NCBI GenBank assembly: GCA_035517615.1
Contig: DATIYM010000050.1
Coordinates: forward strand, 13,776-77,775
Direction: 5' to 3'
DNA length: 64,000 nt
Source: AG25 sp035517615
Lineage (GTDB): Bacteria; Gemmatimonadota; Gemmatimonadetes; Gemmatimonadales; GWC2-71-9
Positions 54,518 through 63,929 of the stretch are shown here, in pieces (within the stretch, counting starts at the first letter, position 1; every line of letters begins with the position of its first letter). The translations under genes were made by a program, and so were the position numbers. Below the pieces are notes generated by a model. It worked only from the letters and a program-made list of their open reading frames with translations, was not told the DNA's origin and made no database searches.

Positions 54518-56569
54518 TCAGAGGATTCCCCAGAGATCACGGGTAACGTCAAACGCAAAGCGTAGTTGCCTCGCCTGTACGCTGTAGCCGGTCTCGAACC
54601 GGAACAGGCCGAGCCACTCGGCTGCGGCGCCGATCGTCACGCGCGTGCCCGGCGTCGGGCGCCATGGCGTGCCCGGGATCTGCTGGTCGGCCCAGCCCGC
54701 CGCGGCGTACGGCGCGAGGATCAGCGAGGTCGGCGTGCGCGTACCGGCACCCAGCGCGAAGGAAACGAACGGGACCGGCACACGCCACTCGAGGTGAATG
54801 AGCGCCATGTGCGTGCCACCCCAGATGCGAAAATCGTCGCCCAGCAACGTCCCGCGGCCGCCAAGCACGAACGAGCGGTGCGCCGGGAGCGAATCGGTCG
54901 CGATCCCGCCCTGCACCCGAAGCAGCGCGCGAGTGCTGCCGAGCGGGGCGACGAGCTCCGCGGTTGCACTGGCCCGGCCGTAGGTCGTGCCGCCGTCGAG
55001 ACGCCCTCCCTCGAGCTCGATGTCACCACTCAGGTCGGTCCCGCCCAGGCTCGAGCTGCGGTTGCGCGCGCGGCGGCGCAGCCCCAGATCGATCACATCG
55101 AGATCGGGGCCGCCGAGCGGCGGATTGGGTCGATACACACCCGCGGCCGGGACCGCGTGTACGGCGAGCGACTGCACCTGTTCGCGTGCGAATCCCGCGC
55201 TCCACGCTCCCCGCCATCCCCACGCGCCGCGCAGCCCGACTCGCGCGCCCGTAGCGCTGTAATAGTCGCCGTAGTCGTCGCCCATTTCCTGCGCCGTGAA
55301 CGAATTGACCAGCGGGGCAATGACGGGCACATCACTCACGTCGCGAACCGTGCGGTAAACCGAGCCGTCGATGTCGAGCGATCCGCCCACGTGCTGGGTG
55401 ACGCGCGCGAACCCCTTCGCCTCGCGGTCCGAGAATCCATAGCTTGCGAGCCCGCGCGCCTCGGTGTGATTTGCCGCGCTGCGCCACACGGCGCCGGCGC
55501 CGAGCGCGAGCCCTTCGACGCGATTCACGTGCACCAGGTCGCTCACGCCGCGCGCCCCGAGGCGCCCGCCCTCGAGGGTTTGCAGCACGCGGCGGCCCGC
55601 CACCTGCTCCACTTCGGCCCGCACGCGCGCCAGGTCATCCTGCCCCACAGGCTGTCCCATTCCCTGAATCGCGGCCGGCAGGGGCTCGGTCCAGGGAAAG
55701 GAGTCGCGCTCCGCCTTCGGGAGCGCGGTGATTTCCTCGCCGCGAAACCAGCTGGTGGCGAGACCCACGTTGAACACGTAGCCGTCGATCTCCCAGCGCG
55801 AGCGGATAATTCCGCGGGCGGGGATGTCGAGCCAGGCGCCGCGGCGGCGGATCTCGATCTGCTGGCGGTAAGGAAGCCAGAATCGCTCTTCCCAGAGCGC
55901 GTTGTCGAGCTCCACGCTCACGTCCTCGAGATCGGGCTCCATGTACGTCCGGGCGGTGAAGCTGAAGGCCATGCGGACCACATCGGCGCTCGCGGCGTCG
56001 AGGTAGAGCGTCCCCACGATTCCGGGCGCCTCGAGGTTCTTGGGACGCACGCGCAGCGCCACCACGCGGACCGTCCGCTGGGGCATGCGGAGGGTGGTCG
56101 TGTCGCCCAGCGCGAAATCGTACAGGGCGGCGGCCGCGAGCGAGCCGAGCGGGTGGGGAACGTCACGCACTTCATCACCTTCACCGAGCCGGATGGCGCT
56201 GCCGAAATTGTTCTGGATAATGCCCAGGTGGTCGCGATGATAAATGATATCGGTCGGCAGCTCGGCCCGATCGCGCCAGCCAATGATGCGTTGCTTGCTC
56301 AGGCCCGGGGCCTTCCAGTACACTTCCAGCTCGAGTTGATCCGCGCGGATCAGGCGCGGCGGCTCAGACAACCCCTCCCCGAACGCCCCGAGGAAAAAGA
56401 GAAACCCGTGGGCCTGGGCTTTGTAGTCGCGCAATGCGGTGTCGGTCGCGGCCAAGGCACGTCGCGCCACCGCGCGCCGCACGAGCGCCAGCGCGGAGTC
56501 GCCGTTCCAGGTCTGCGCCAGCAGGGGAGCTGGAGCGAGGAGTGCCAGGGCCAGAGCGAATGACCGCAT
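54518..56569 (-). CDS. Large secreted outer-membrane protein, probable barrel
   Basis: 683 aa with a signal peptide at about 1-18 (ALALALLAPAPLLAQ). A globular N-terminal part (to about 330) includes LYLDAASADVVRMAFSFTAR, and a C-terminal Tyr/Arg/Gly-rich beta region ends RQLRFAFDVTRDLWGIL. It resembles surface-antigen/Omp85-type barrels at the C-terminus (AYAAAGWADQ-like strand pattern), but I cannot name the family. ATG 56569 is clear from the signal peptide. The start overlaps head to head with trpE by 10 bp. Confidence 0.6.
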   Translation of the reverse strand: MRSFALALALLAPAPLLAQTWNGDSALALVRRAVARRALAATDTALRDYKAQAHGFLFFLGAFGEGLSEPPRLIRADQLELEVYWKAPGLSKQRIIGWRDRAELPTDIIYHRDHLGIIQNNFGSAIRLGEGDEVRDVPHPLGSLAAAALYDFALGDTTTLRMPQRTVRVVALRVRPKNLEAPGIVGTLYLDAASADVVRMAFSFTARTYMEPDLEDVSVELDNALWEERFWLPYRQQIEIRRRGAWLDIPARGIIRSRWEIDGYVFNVGLATSWFRGEEITALPKAERDSFPWTEPLPAAIQGMGQPVGQDDLARVRAEVEQVAGRRVLQTLEGGRLGARGVSDLVHVNRVEGLALGAGAVWRSAANHTEARGLASYGFSDREAKGFARVTQHVGGSLDIDGSVYRTVRDVSDVPVIAPLVNSFTAQEMGDDYGDYYSATGARVGLRGAWGWRGAWSAGFAREQVQSLAVHAVPAAGVYRPNPPLGGPDLDVIDLGLRRRARNRSSSLGGTDLSGDIELEGGRLDGGTTYGRASATAELVAPLGSTRALLRVQGGIATDSLPAHRSFVLGGRGTLLGDDFRIWGGTHMALIHLEWRVPVPFVSFALGAGTRTPTSLILAPYAAAGWADQQIPGTPWRPTPGTRVTIGAAAEWLGLFRFETGYSVQARQLRFAFDVTRDLWGIL

Positions 56570-58068
56570 TGCACCCAAGTTTAGCCGCGTTCCGCGAACG
56601 CGCGCTTGCCGGCGCGGGCGGGATGGTGCCGCTCGTGCGCGAGGTGGTGCTCGACGCCGACACGCCGGTCGCGGCCTTCGCGAAAATCGCGCGGCCGCCC
56701 TTCGCATTCCTGCTGGAATCGCTGGTGGGCGGCGAGCGCTGGGCGCGTTACACGTTCCTCGGCACCGAGCCGCGCGAAGTCTGGCGCTATCGCGACAGCG
56801 CGGTCGAACGCTGGACGCGCGCCACGGGGTGGCTCGCCGCCGGTCGGACGAACGACCCGATCGGCCACCTTGCCGAGCAGCTGCGCGCGCTGCCCGCGAT
56901 CCAGGTCCCCGGGCTGCCGCGGTTCGCGGGCGGCGCCGTGGGCTATCTGGGGTACGATCTGGTCCGCAGCATCGAGCGGTTACCGCGCGCGCCGGCTGAT
57001 GGGCTCGGTCTGCCGGACGCGATGATGATGATCGCCGATTGCCTCGTCATTCTCGACAATCTGTTCGGCCGCGCGATCGTGGTCGTCAACGTGCAGATCC
57101 CACGAAGCGTCACGGCGGGGGACGTCGACCGCCTGTACGATGCCGCCGACGCGCGGCTCGATGAGCTGGTGGGAAGGCTCGGCACGAGCCACGCGCTCAC
57201 GCCGTTGTCGCTCGCCGACGGCGTGGTTCCGGTGCCGACCGTGTCGCCGTATCCGCGCGCCGCGTTCGAGCGCGACGTGGCGCGGATTCTCGAGTACATC
57301 CGCGCGGGCGACACATTTCAGACCGTGCTGTCGCGGCGCCAGGATGCCCCCGGCGCCGTCGACCCCTTACGTCTGTATCGCTATCTCCGCGCGCTCAACC
57401 CCGCGCCGTACTTGTTCTATCTCGCGTTCGACGAGTTCACCTACGTCGGCAGCTCGCCCGAAGTGCTGGTGCGGGTGGAAGACGGCGAAGTGACCGTGCG
57501 GCCGATCGCGGGCACCCGGCCGCGCGGCGCCACGGCCGCGGAAGACGAAGCGCTGGCCCGCTCGCTCATGGCGGACGAGAAAGAGCGGGCCGAGCATATG
57601 ATGCTCGTCGATCTGGGCCGCAACGACGTGGGCCGCGTGGCGCGCTACGGCACGGTGCGCGTCAGCAATCTGCTCACCATCGAGCGCTACTCGCACGTGC
57701 AGCATCTCGTGAGCGAAGTGCGCGGCATGCTGCGCGACGGCTACGACGCGCTCGACGTGTTCAAAGCCTGCTTCCCGGCGGGCACGGTGACCGGCGCGCC
57801 GAAGGTGCGGGCGATGGAGATCATCGACGAGCTCGAGCCCGAGCGGCGCGGGCCCTATGCCGGGGCCGTGGGATACGTGAGCTGGGGAGCGGTGAACATG
57901 GACACGGCGATCGCGATCCGCGCCGGGCTCGTGTTGCCCGACCGGGTGTGCGTGCAGGCGGGCGCAGGGATTGTGGCCGATTCGGACCCGGCTCGGGAAT
58001 TTGCCGAGACCGAAGCAAAGGCTCAGGCGGTGCTCCGGGCGCTGGCGCTCGCCAAGGCGGGCGATTAG
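56560..58068 (+). CDS. trpE: Anthranilate synthase component I
   Basis: Chorismate to anthranilate with glutamine-derived ammonia, 502 aa. The N-terminal pattern PSLAAFRERALAG..MVPLVREVVLDADTP fits TrpE. The catalytic half has YVGSSPEVLVRV, RPIAGTRPRG, ERAEHMMLVDLGRNDVGRV, FPAGTVTGAPKVRAMEIIDE and VQAGAGIVADSDP. TrpE is favoured over PabB by overall pattern, but the two are close. No TrpG is adjacent. ATG 56560 matches family N-termini; it lies within the first codons of the divergent gene. Confidence 0.9.
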   Translation: MTALHPSLAAFRERALAGAGGMVPLVREVVLDADTPVAAFAKIARPPFAFLLESLVGGERWARYTFLGTEPREVWRYRDSAVERWTRATGWLAAGRTNDPIGHLAEQLRALPAIQVPGLPRFAGGAVGYLGYDLVRSIERLPRAPADGLGLPDAMMMIADCLVILDNLFGRAIVVVNVQIPRSVTAGDVDRLYDAADARLDELVGRLGTSHALTPLSLADGVVPVPTVSPYPRAAFERDVARILEYIRAGDTFQTVLSRRQDAPGAVDPLRLYRYLRALNPAPYLFYLAFDEFTYVGSSPEVLVRVEDGEVTVRPIAGTRPRGATAAEDEALARSLMADEKERAEHMMLVDLGRNDVGRVARYGTVRVSNLLTIERYSHVQHLVSEVRGMLRDGYDALDVFKACFPAGTVTGAPKVRAMEIIDELEPERRGPYAGAVGYVSWGAVNMDTAIAIRAGLVLPDRVCVQAGAGIVADSDPAREFAETEAKAQAVLRALALAKAGD

Positions 58069-58078
58069 GAAACCTGCT

Positions 58079-58087
58079 TACTATATT
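58079..58087 (+). promoter_or_regulatory. Candidate -10 region of the adenylate cyclase gene
   Basis: Overlapping TACTAT (58079-58084) and TATATT (58082-58087) lie 8-11 nt before GTG 58096 with no ribosome binding site, which would give a leaderless message. Confidence 0.35.
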
Positions 58088-58095
58088 GGGCCCCT

Positions 58096-59724
58096 GTGTT
58101 CAAGCTGCTGAGCACCACGGGCGAGCAGGCCATCGACTTGCAGCCCGGGCGCACCGTGGTCGTCGGACGCGCCGTAACCAGCGACGTGCCGATCTACGAC
58201 CCTACCATTTCCCGCAAGCACGCCGAGCTGGCCCTCGCTGACGGCGCCGGGGGCGTCCGCGTCAAGGATCTCGGCTCCTCGAACGGCACGTTTCTGAACG
58301 GCGATCGGGTCACCGAAGCGGTGGCCGCGGAAAATGACGTAATCACGTTCGGGAAAGTCGCCTACCGGGTGAAAGCGGTCAGTGCGCCGGCGCCCCGCCC
58401 GCAGGTGGTCCCTCCCTTCAATACGCCGCCCGGCCCGGGTGGGAGCGCGGCGGCCGGCGGCACCATCGTCAGGCAGCTCCCCGTGAGCGTTTCCGGCGGC
58501 GTGCCCGCGATCGTCGACGTCAGTCCATCGGGCGCGTCGCACCTCAAGGTGACGGCGCAATCGGTCGAGGAACGGCGCGAGAAGAAGCTGTCGCTGTTGC
58601 TCGAGATCTCGAAGGAGTTGTCCAAGCAACAGGAGCTGGACCGGCTGCTCGACAAGGTGGTGGACTTCACGTTTCAGATCATGAACGTCGACCGGGTGTC
58701 GATTTTGCTGCTGGAGGGGGCGACCAACGAGCTGGTGCCGCGGGTTTCGAAAGGGCGGACGGGCGGCGCGGGCGCGGCCAAGCACGTGCCGCAATCGATC
58801 GCGCGCAAAGCCGTGGAGGAGCGCGTCGCGATTCTGTCCGACAACGCGGCGGCAGACGAGCGGTTCAAGGGCAAGTCGATCCTGATCCAGAGCGTGCGCA
58901 GCGCGATGTGCACGCCGCTCATGGGCACGGACCAGAAGGTGCTGGGAATCCTGTACGTCGACAACCTCACCGCAACGCATTCGTTCGCCGACGAAGACCT
59001 GGAGTTCCTGATCGCCTTCGGCAGTCTCGCGGCGGTCGGCATCGAGAACTCGCGGCGCTCCGAGCAGCTGCGGCGCGAAGCCCTGGTGCTCTCGAATTTC
59101 CAACGCTACTTCGCGCCGAACCTGGCCGCGCAGATCGCGCAGCAGGAAGGCGCGGTGCAGCTGGGCGGCCAGAAGCGCCCCGTGGTCATCTTCTTCTCCG
59201 ATATCCGCGGCTTCACGCCGATGTCGGAGATGATGGGGCCCGATGAAATCGCGTCGCTGCTCACGTCGTATTTCACCGAGATGGTCGAGATCGTGTTCGA
59301 GCACTCGGGCACGCTCGACAAGTTCATGGGCGACGCGATCATGGCGTTGTGGGGCGCGCCCATCGCCCACGAGGATGACGCCGACCGCGCGATGAGCTGC
59401 GCGCTCGATCAGCTCACGGCGCTCGAGAAGCTCAACAAACAGTGGAAGGCCGTGGGCCGTCCGGAGCTCGGCATCGGGATCGGGATCAACTTCGGAGAAG
59501 TGTTTGCGGGGAATATCGGCTCGGAGCGCCGGCTCGAGTACACGGTGATCGGCGACGCGGTGAACACGGCCAGCCGGCTCTGCTCATCCGCCGGACCGAA
59601 CGAGATTCTGATCTCGGATGCGTTCTATCAGCAGCTCAAGCAGCCGCCCAAGGTCGAGGCGCTCGACCCGATCCAGGTGAAAGGCAAGTCGAAGAAGGTG
59701 CCGATCTATCGCGTGAAGCGATAA
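58096..59724 (+). CDS. FHA-GAF-class III adenylate cyclase
   Basis: 542 aa signalling enzyme. The FHA domain (about 1-90) has VVVGRAVTSDVPIYD, TISRKHAEL and LGSSNGTFLNG, which bind phosphothreonine. A GAF domain (about 165-320) follows. The catalytic domain (about 350-540) has metal Asp in FSDIRGFTPMSEM and KFMGDAIMALWG, with Lys in TLDKFMGD (adenine-type) and the transition-state region VIGDAVNTASRL. The FHA ties it to Ser/Thr kinases, of which two are in this window. The end overlaps maf by 19 bp (convergent). Confidence 0.9.
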   Translation: MFKLLSTTGEQAIDLQPGRTVVVGRAVTSDVPIYDPTISRKHAELALADGAGGVRVKDLGSSNGTFLNGDRVTEAVAAENDVITFGKVAYRVKAVSAPAPRPQVVPPFNTPPGPGGSAAAGGTIVRQLPVSVSGGVPAIVDVSPSGASHLKVTAQSVEERREKKLSLLLEISKELSKQQELDRLLDKVVDFTFQIMNVDRVSILLLEGATNELVPRVSKGRTGGAGAAKHVPQSIARKAVEERVAILSDNAAADERFKGKSILIQSVRSAMCTPLMGTDQKVLGILYVDNLTATHSFADEDLEFLIAFGSLAAVGIENSRRSEQLRREALVLSNFQRYFAPNLAAQIAQQEGAVQLGGQKRPVVIFFSDIRGFTPMSEMMGPDEIASLLTSYFTEMVEIVFEHSGTLDKFMGDAIMALWGAPIAHEDDADRAMSCALDQLTALEKLNKQWKAVGRPELGIGIGINFGEVFAGNIGSERRLEYTVIGDAVNTASRLCSSAGPNEILISDAFYQQLKQPPKVEALDPIQVKGKSKKVPIYRVKR

Positions 59725-60287
59725 GGCCGGCCGAACCGCTCCAGCAGCTCGACCACGAGCCGGAGCGGCAATCCCATCACGCTGAAGAAGTCTCCCCGGA
59801 TTCCCTGGATGAGCACCGCGCCGAGCCCCTGCACCGCGTAGGCGCCGGCCTTGTCCATCGGCTCACCGGTCGCGACGTAGCTCGCGATCATGGCGTCGGG
59901 GAGCGCGCGAAACGTCACATCGCTGATATCGATCGCATCTTCGATGCGCCCGTCGCACACCAGGGCCACGCCGGTCATGACGTGATGGGTGCGGCCGCGC
60001 AGCTTGGCGAGCATCGCTTCGGCTTCGGCCGCGGATTCCGGCTTCGCGAGCAGCTCGCCGCGCACCACGACGGTCGTATCCGCGCCGAGCACGAGCGCTC
60101 CGGGGTGCTGCTCGGAAACGCTTGCCGCTTTCTCGCGCGCGAGCCGCACCACGTAGCGCTCCGGAGCTTCGCCGTCAATGCGCCGTTCGTCGATCTCCGC
60201 GGGAATCACCGTGAACGGGATTTGCAGCATCTCGAGCAGCTGGCGGCGGCGCGGCGACGAACTTGCGAGGATGAGCGAACCGTTCAC
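59706..60287 (-). CDS. maf: Maf-like nucleotide pyrophosphatase
   Basis: House-cleaning hydrolase for dTTP/UTP or modified nucleotides; 193 aa. It starts LILASSSPRRRQLLEML, then IPAEIDE, VLGADTTVVV, MTGVALV and GAYAVQGLGAVLIQGIRGDF. GTG 60287 overlaps dtd by 4 bp. Confidence 0.93.
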   Translation of the reverse strand: MNGSLILASSSPRRRQLLEMLQIPFTVIPAEIDERRIDGEAPERYVVRLAREKAASVSEQHPGALVLGADTTVVVRGELLAKPESAAEAEAMLAKLRGRTHHVMTGVALVCDGRIEDAIDISDVTFRALPDAMIASYVATGEPMDKAGAYAVQGLGAVLIQGIRGDFFSVMGLPLRLVVELLERFGRPYRFTR

Positions 60288-60727
60288 TTCTCGAGCACCA
60301 GCGTCACCGGGCCGTCATTCACCAGCTCCACCTCCATCATCGCCCCAAACTCTCCCGATTCGACGCGCATGCCGCCCGAGCGCTCGCGCAGCAGCTCGAG
60401 GAATCGCTCGTACAGCGGGATCGCGACGTTGGGTGGGGCGGCGGCGATGAAGCTCGGCCGCCTGCCCTTGTGCGCATCGCCGTACAACGTGAACTGTGAC
60501 ACCACGAGCAGCGCGCCGCTCACCTCGTCCAGATCGAGATTCATCTTGCCGGCGGGATCAGAGAAGAGCCGCAATCCGAGGATCTTCTCGGCCATCCAGT
60601 CGAGCGTGGCTTCGGTGTCGGTGGGGGCGAAGCCGGCGAGAACCAAGAAGCCCACTCCGATTTCCCCTCGCGTCTTCCCGTCCACCCGCACCGCTGCCTT
60701 CGACACCCGTTGCAGAACGACTCTCAC
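60284..60727 (-). CDS. dtd: D-aminoacyl-tRNA deacylase
   Basis: Removes D-amino acids (and Gly from tRNA-Ala); 147 aa. Signature motifs are LLVVSQFTLYGD and the Gly-cisPro NDGPVTLVLEK at the end. GTG 60727 overlaps the glmS stop by 4 bp and matches the usual MRVVLQRVSKAAV start. Confidence 0.95.
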   Translation of the reverse strand: MRVVLQRVSKAAVRVDGKTRGEIGVGFLVLAGFAPTDTEATLDWMAEKILGLRLFSDPAGKMNLDLDEVSGALLVVSQFTLYGDAHKGRRPSFIAAAPPNVAIPLYERFLELLRERSGGMRVESGEFGAMMEVELVNDGPVTLVLEK

Positions 60728-62556
60728 TCCACCGTCACCGACTTCGCCAGGTTCCGCGGCTGGTCCACGTTGCACCCGCGGCGGACCGCGATGTAGTAGG
60801 CGAGGAGCTGCAGGGGGAGCACCGTGAGAATCGGCGTGAGCAGATCGAGCGTTTCGGGGACCTCGATGCGGTGGTCGGCGAGCTTGGCGAGTCCGGTATC
60901 GCCTTCCGTGACCACGGCGATCACGCGGCCGCCGCGGGCTTTCACCTCTTCCACATTGCTCACGATCTTCTGGTAGACCGCGTCTTTCGGCGCGACGAAG
61001 ACGACGGGCATCAGATCATCGATCAGCGCGATCGGCCCGTGCTTCATTTCCGCGGCGGGATAGCCTTCCGCGTGGATGTATAAGATTTCCTTGAGCTTGA
61101 GCGCGCCTTCCAGGGCGACGGGAAAATTGTATCCGCGACCGAGATACAGCACGTTGCCGGCGCGGACCAGCCGCTCAGCGAGGCGTTCGACCGCTGGCGC
61201 ATGAGCGAGGGTACGCTCGACGAGCTCGGGGAGTCGCGCCAGCGCGCGCACCACCTCGCGCCCCTGGAGAATCGAGAGCGACCGGAGCCGCCCCAATTTC
61301 AGAGTGAGCAGCGCCAGTGCCGCGATCTGGCTCGTGAACGCCTTGGTGCTCGCGACGCCGATCTCGGGGCCGGCGTGCAGGTAGATGCCGCCCTCGACCT
61401 CGCGCGCGATCGTGCTCCCCACGACGTTCACGATGCCGAGCGTGCGCGCGCCGCGCCGTTTCGCCTCGCGCAGCGCGGCCAGTGTGTCGGCGGTTTCGCC
61501 GGACTGCGAGACACCGATGACAAGCGTGTGCTCGTCCACGATCGGGTTGCGGTAGCGGAACTCGGAGGCGTACTCGACCTCGGTCGGAATGCGGGCCAGC
61601 TCTTCCATCATGTATTCGCCGATCAGGCCCGCATGCCACGAGGTGCCGCACGCCGTGATCACGATGCGGCGGATCTGGAGCAGATCGTCATCAGTGAGGT
61701 TGAGCCCGCCGAGCCGCGCGGTGCCTTCTTCTTCCAGCAGCCGGCCGCGCAGTGTGTCGCGGATGCTGTTGGGCTGCTCGAGAATCTCCTTGAGCATGAA
61801 ATGCGCGTAGCCGCCGCGCTCGATCGTCGCGAGGTCCCACTCCACGTGCGTGACGGCTTTCTCCTTCTCGACCGCGTGCACATCGAGAATGCGATAATCG
61901 GTCGGTCGCACGACGGCGATCTCGCCGTCATCCAGGTACACCACCGAGCGCGTGTGCGACAGCACGGCCGAAGCATCGGAGGCGACGAAGTTCTCGCCGT
62001 TGCCGATGGCCACGAGCAGCGGCGATCCGCGCCGCGCGGCGACGAGCGTGTCGGGCTCGCGGCTCGAGATCACGGCGATGCCGTAGGTCCCCTCGACCTG
62101 GGCGAGCGCGCCCGCGACCGACTCGACCAGCGGCCGGCCGCGGCCGTGCAGCTCCTCGATCAGATGCGTCAGCACTTCCGTGTCGGTCTCGGACCGAAAC
62201 GCGTGTCCGCGTTTCGCGAGCGCCGTCCTGAGTGCCCCGGCGTTTTCGATAATCCCGTTGTGCACCAGGGCAACGATGCCGGCGCAGTCGGTGTGGGGAT
62301 GCGCGTTGGTGGTGTTGGGCACGCCGTGCGTAGCCCAGCGCGTATGGGCGATTCCAGTGGATCCTTTAGGGAGCGCCGTGCCGAGATCCTTTTCCAGTGC
62401 GGAGATCTTGCCCGCGGTCTTGTGGACTTCGATGTGGCCGTCGTGCACGAGGGCGAGTCCGGCCGAGTCGTAGCCGCGATACTCAAGATGCTTCAGGCCT
62501 TCGAGCAGCAGCGGCGCCGCCTGTCGCGGTCCGGTGTAGCCGACGATTCCGCACAT
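60724..62556 (-). CDS. glmS: Glutamine-fructose-6-phosphate aminotransferase
   Basis: Glucosamine-6-phosphate synthase, 610 aa, entry to cell-wall sugars. C2 is the glutaminase nucleophile (MCGIVGYTG). The N-terminal domain has HTRWATHGVPN and HNGIIENAG; two SIS domains follow (CGTSWHAGL, VSQSGETADTLAALREAK, ALKLKEILYIHAEGYPAAEM). It ends LAKSVTVE as usual. GAGGAG lies 7 nt upstream; the leader is about 35 nt, too short for a glmS ribozyme. Confidence 0.96.
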   Translation of the reverse strand: MCGIVGYTGPRQAAPLLLEGLKHLEYRGYDSAGLALVHDGHIEVHKTAGKISALEKDLGTALPKGSTGIAHTRWATHGVPNTTNAHPHTDCAGIVALVHNGIIENAGALRTALAKRGHAFRSETDTEVLTHLIEELHGRGRPLVESVAGALAQVEGTYGIAVISSREPDTLVAARRGSPLLVAIGNGENFVASDASAVLSHTRSVVYLDDGEIAVVRPTDYRILDVHAVEKEKAVTHVEWDLATIERGGYAHFMLKEILEQPNSIRDTLRGRLLEEEGTARLGGLNLTDDDLLQIRRIVITACGTSWHAGLIGEYMMEELARIPTEVEYASEFRYRNPIVDEHTLVIGVSQSGETADTLAALREAKRRGARTLGIVNVVGSTIAREVEGGIYLHAGPEIGVASTKAFTSQIAALALLTLKLGRLRSLSILQGREVVRALARLPELVERTLAHAPAVERLAERLVRAGNVLYLGRGYNFPVALEGALKLKEILYIHAEGYPAAEMKHGPIALIDDLMPVVFVAPKDAVYQKIVSNVEEVKARGGRVIAVVTEGDTGLAKLADHRIEVPETLDLLTPILTVLPLQLLAYYIAVRRGCNVDQPRNLAKSVTVE

Positions 62557-62597
62557 ACGTTTCTCCTCGGGTCACTGTCTGGGAAACGCCGGAAAAT

Positions 62598-62603
62598 AGT
62601 ATA
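62598..62603 (-). promoter_or_regulatory. Candidate -10 of glmS
   Basis: TATACT on the minus strand, about 42 nt before the glmS ATG. The overlapping TAGTAT on the plus strand (62597-62602) could serve the integrase gene. No LexA-type CTG(N10)CAG site is evident in 62557-62755. Confidence 0.4.
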
Positions 62604-62755
62604 CGCGACGTCGCTGAGCCTCACCCCCTGACCCCTCTCGTTCAGCCCCTCGGCACCCGGTCCGATCCGCTCCACCCTGGATGTCGCGTGAAAACGCCGT
62701 GGTACGAGCGTTCCGGGTTACCGCGCTCACCCGTACCCACAGCAGACTAGCAGGG

Positions 62756-63742
62756 ATGGGTGCTGCGGCGGCTCGGTCTCGCCCGGTCAAACTGTTGGCA
62801 CAACTGCGTGAAGCGTTGCGGGTGCGGCAATACAGCACGCGGACGGAGCAGGCGTACGTGCACTGGGTGCGGCGCTTCGTCCGGTATCATGGTCTCCGCC
62901 ATCCCGCGGAACTCGGAGCGGCTGAGCTGACGGCGTTTCTCTCGGCGCTGGCGAGCGACCATCAAGTGGTCGCTTCGACGCAAAACCAGGCGCTCGCCGC
63001 CTTACTCTTTCTCTATCGCAAGGTTCTAGGGAAGGACGTCGGCTGGCTGGACGATCTGGTGCATGCCAAGCGGCCGGTGCGGCTTCCGACCGTGCTGAGC
63101 CGCGCCGAGGTGCGGGCGGTATTGCATGAGATGAAGGGTCCGCCCAAGCTCGTTGCCATGCTGTTGTATGGTGCGGGTCTGCGGCTCCTCGAGGCGCTCG
63201 AGCTGCGGGTCAAGGATCTCGACTTTCAGGGCAACGAAATCCGCGTGCGCAGCGGCAAGGGCGATCGCGACCGTGTCACCATGCTTCCCGCGGTCGTTCG
63301 CCAGCCGCTCACCCGCCATCTCGTCAAGGTCCGAGCCCAGCACGAGCGCGATCTCGAGGCGGGGGCTGGATGGGTCGCGTTGCCGGCCGCGCTCGGTCGC
63401 AAGTACCCCATCGGTGGCCGAGAGTGGGTGTGGCAGTGGGTATTTCCGGCCACCCGAGGGTATGCGGACCCGCGCACGCACGAGCAGCGGCGCCATCATC
63501 TCCATGAGACGGTCATCCAGCGCGCCTTTCGCGCCGCGGTAATCGCGAGCGGGCTCTCGCGGCGTGCCAGCTGCCATACCCTGCGCCATTCCTTCGCCAC
63601 GCACCTGCTTGCCTCCGGCTACGACATCCGCACCGTCCAGGAGCTGCTGGGCCACCGCGACGTCCGCACCACGATGATCTATACCCACGTCCTCAACCGC
63701 GGCGGACTCGGCGTCCGCAGCCCGGCGGACGTGCTCGAGTAA
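62756..63742 (+). CDS. intI: Integron-type tyrosine recombinase (IntI family)
   Basis: Site-specific recombinase, 328 aa (353 if started at ATG 62681). Numbering from 62681: SAM-like N-domain with LREALRVRQYSTRTEQAYVH, Arg I R168 (LYGAGLRLLEALEL), Lys in RSGKGDRDRV, the H-x-x-R box H299/R302 (CHTLRHSFATHLL), H325 (ELLGHRDV) and nucleophile Y334. The IntI hallmark insertion lies at about 255-290 (FPATRGYADP, RRHHLHETVIQRAFRAAV). The end MIYTHVLNRGGLGVRSP is the IntI consensus. It is cut off from glmS by 200 bp and reads toward the attI-like site. Confidence 0.9.
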   Translation: MGAAAARSRPVKLLAQLREALRVRQYSTRTEQAYVHWVRRFVRYHGLRHPAELGAAELTAFLSALASDHQVVASTQNQALAALLFLYRKVLGKDVGWLDDLVHAKRPVRLPTVLSRAEVRAVLHEMKGPPKLVAMLLYGAGLRLLEALELRVKDLDFQGNEIRVRSGKGDRDRVTMLPAVVRQPLTRHLVKVRAQHERDLEAGAGWVALPAALGRKYPIGGREWVWQWVFPATRGYADPRTHEQRRHHLHETVIQRAFRAAVIASGLSRRASCHTLRHSFATHLLASGYDIRTVQELLGHRDVRTTMIYTHVLNRGGLGVRSPADVLE

Positions 63743-63772
63743 GGCTGCAGGCGGGTTTTCGCTCTCTTGCCA

Positions 63773-63886
63773 TTACGCAGCAGAATTTGCAGCATAAGAA
63801 CGTGTTTCCAGTTGAACGCGTAGTATTATGCAGCAGGGAGGTCCAAGCGTGAGTACTAGACAGGTCTTTTCAATTCTTAGTTAGAC
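63773..63886 (+). other. Candidate attI recombination site
   Basis: TTACGCAGCAG (63773-63783) and TTATGCAGCAG (63826-63836) differ at one base and resemble the integrase-binding repeats of the class 1 attI site as I recall it. Two core-type GTTRRRY heptamers follow the same strand: GTTGAAC (63811-63817) and GTTAGAC (63880-63886). The second would be the cassette junction, 44 bp before the next gene. The region 63743-63929 has no other gene. Confidence 0.6.
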
Positions 63887-63929
63887 AGCAGCGTGAGTCC
63901 TTGCGTATAATGAGATTGGGAGGGCTCCT

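Noticed and set aside
60724..62556. glmS-linked Tn7-type attachment
   Set aside because: Tn7 inserts downstream of glmS, while the mobile-type genes here lie upstream. No transposase or end repeats were seen.
62557..62597. glmS ribozyme
   Set aside because: Leader is only about 40 nt from the predicted start; the ribozyme needs well over 100 nt.
62557..62755. LexA box controlling the integrase
   Set aside because: A single CTGT occurs but no partner ACAG at the right distance.
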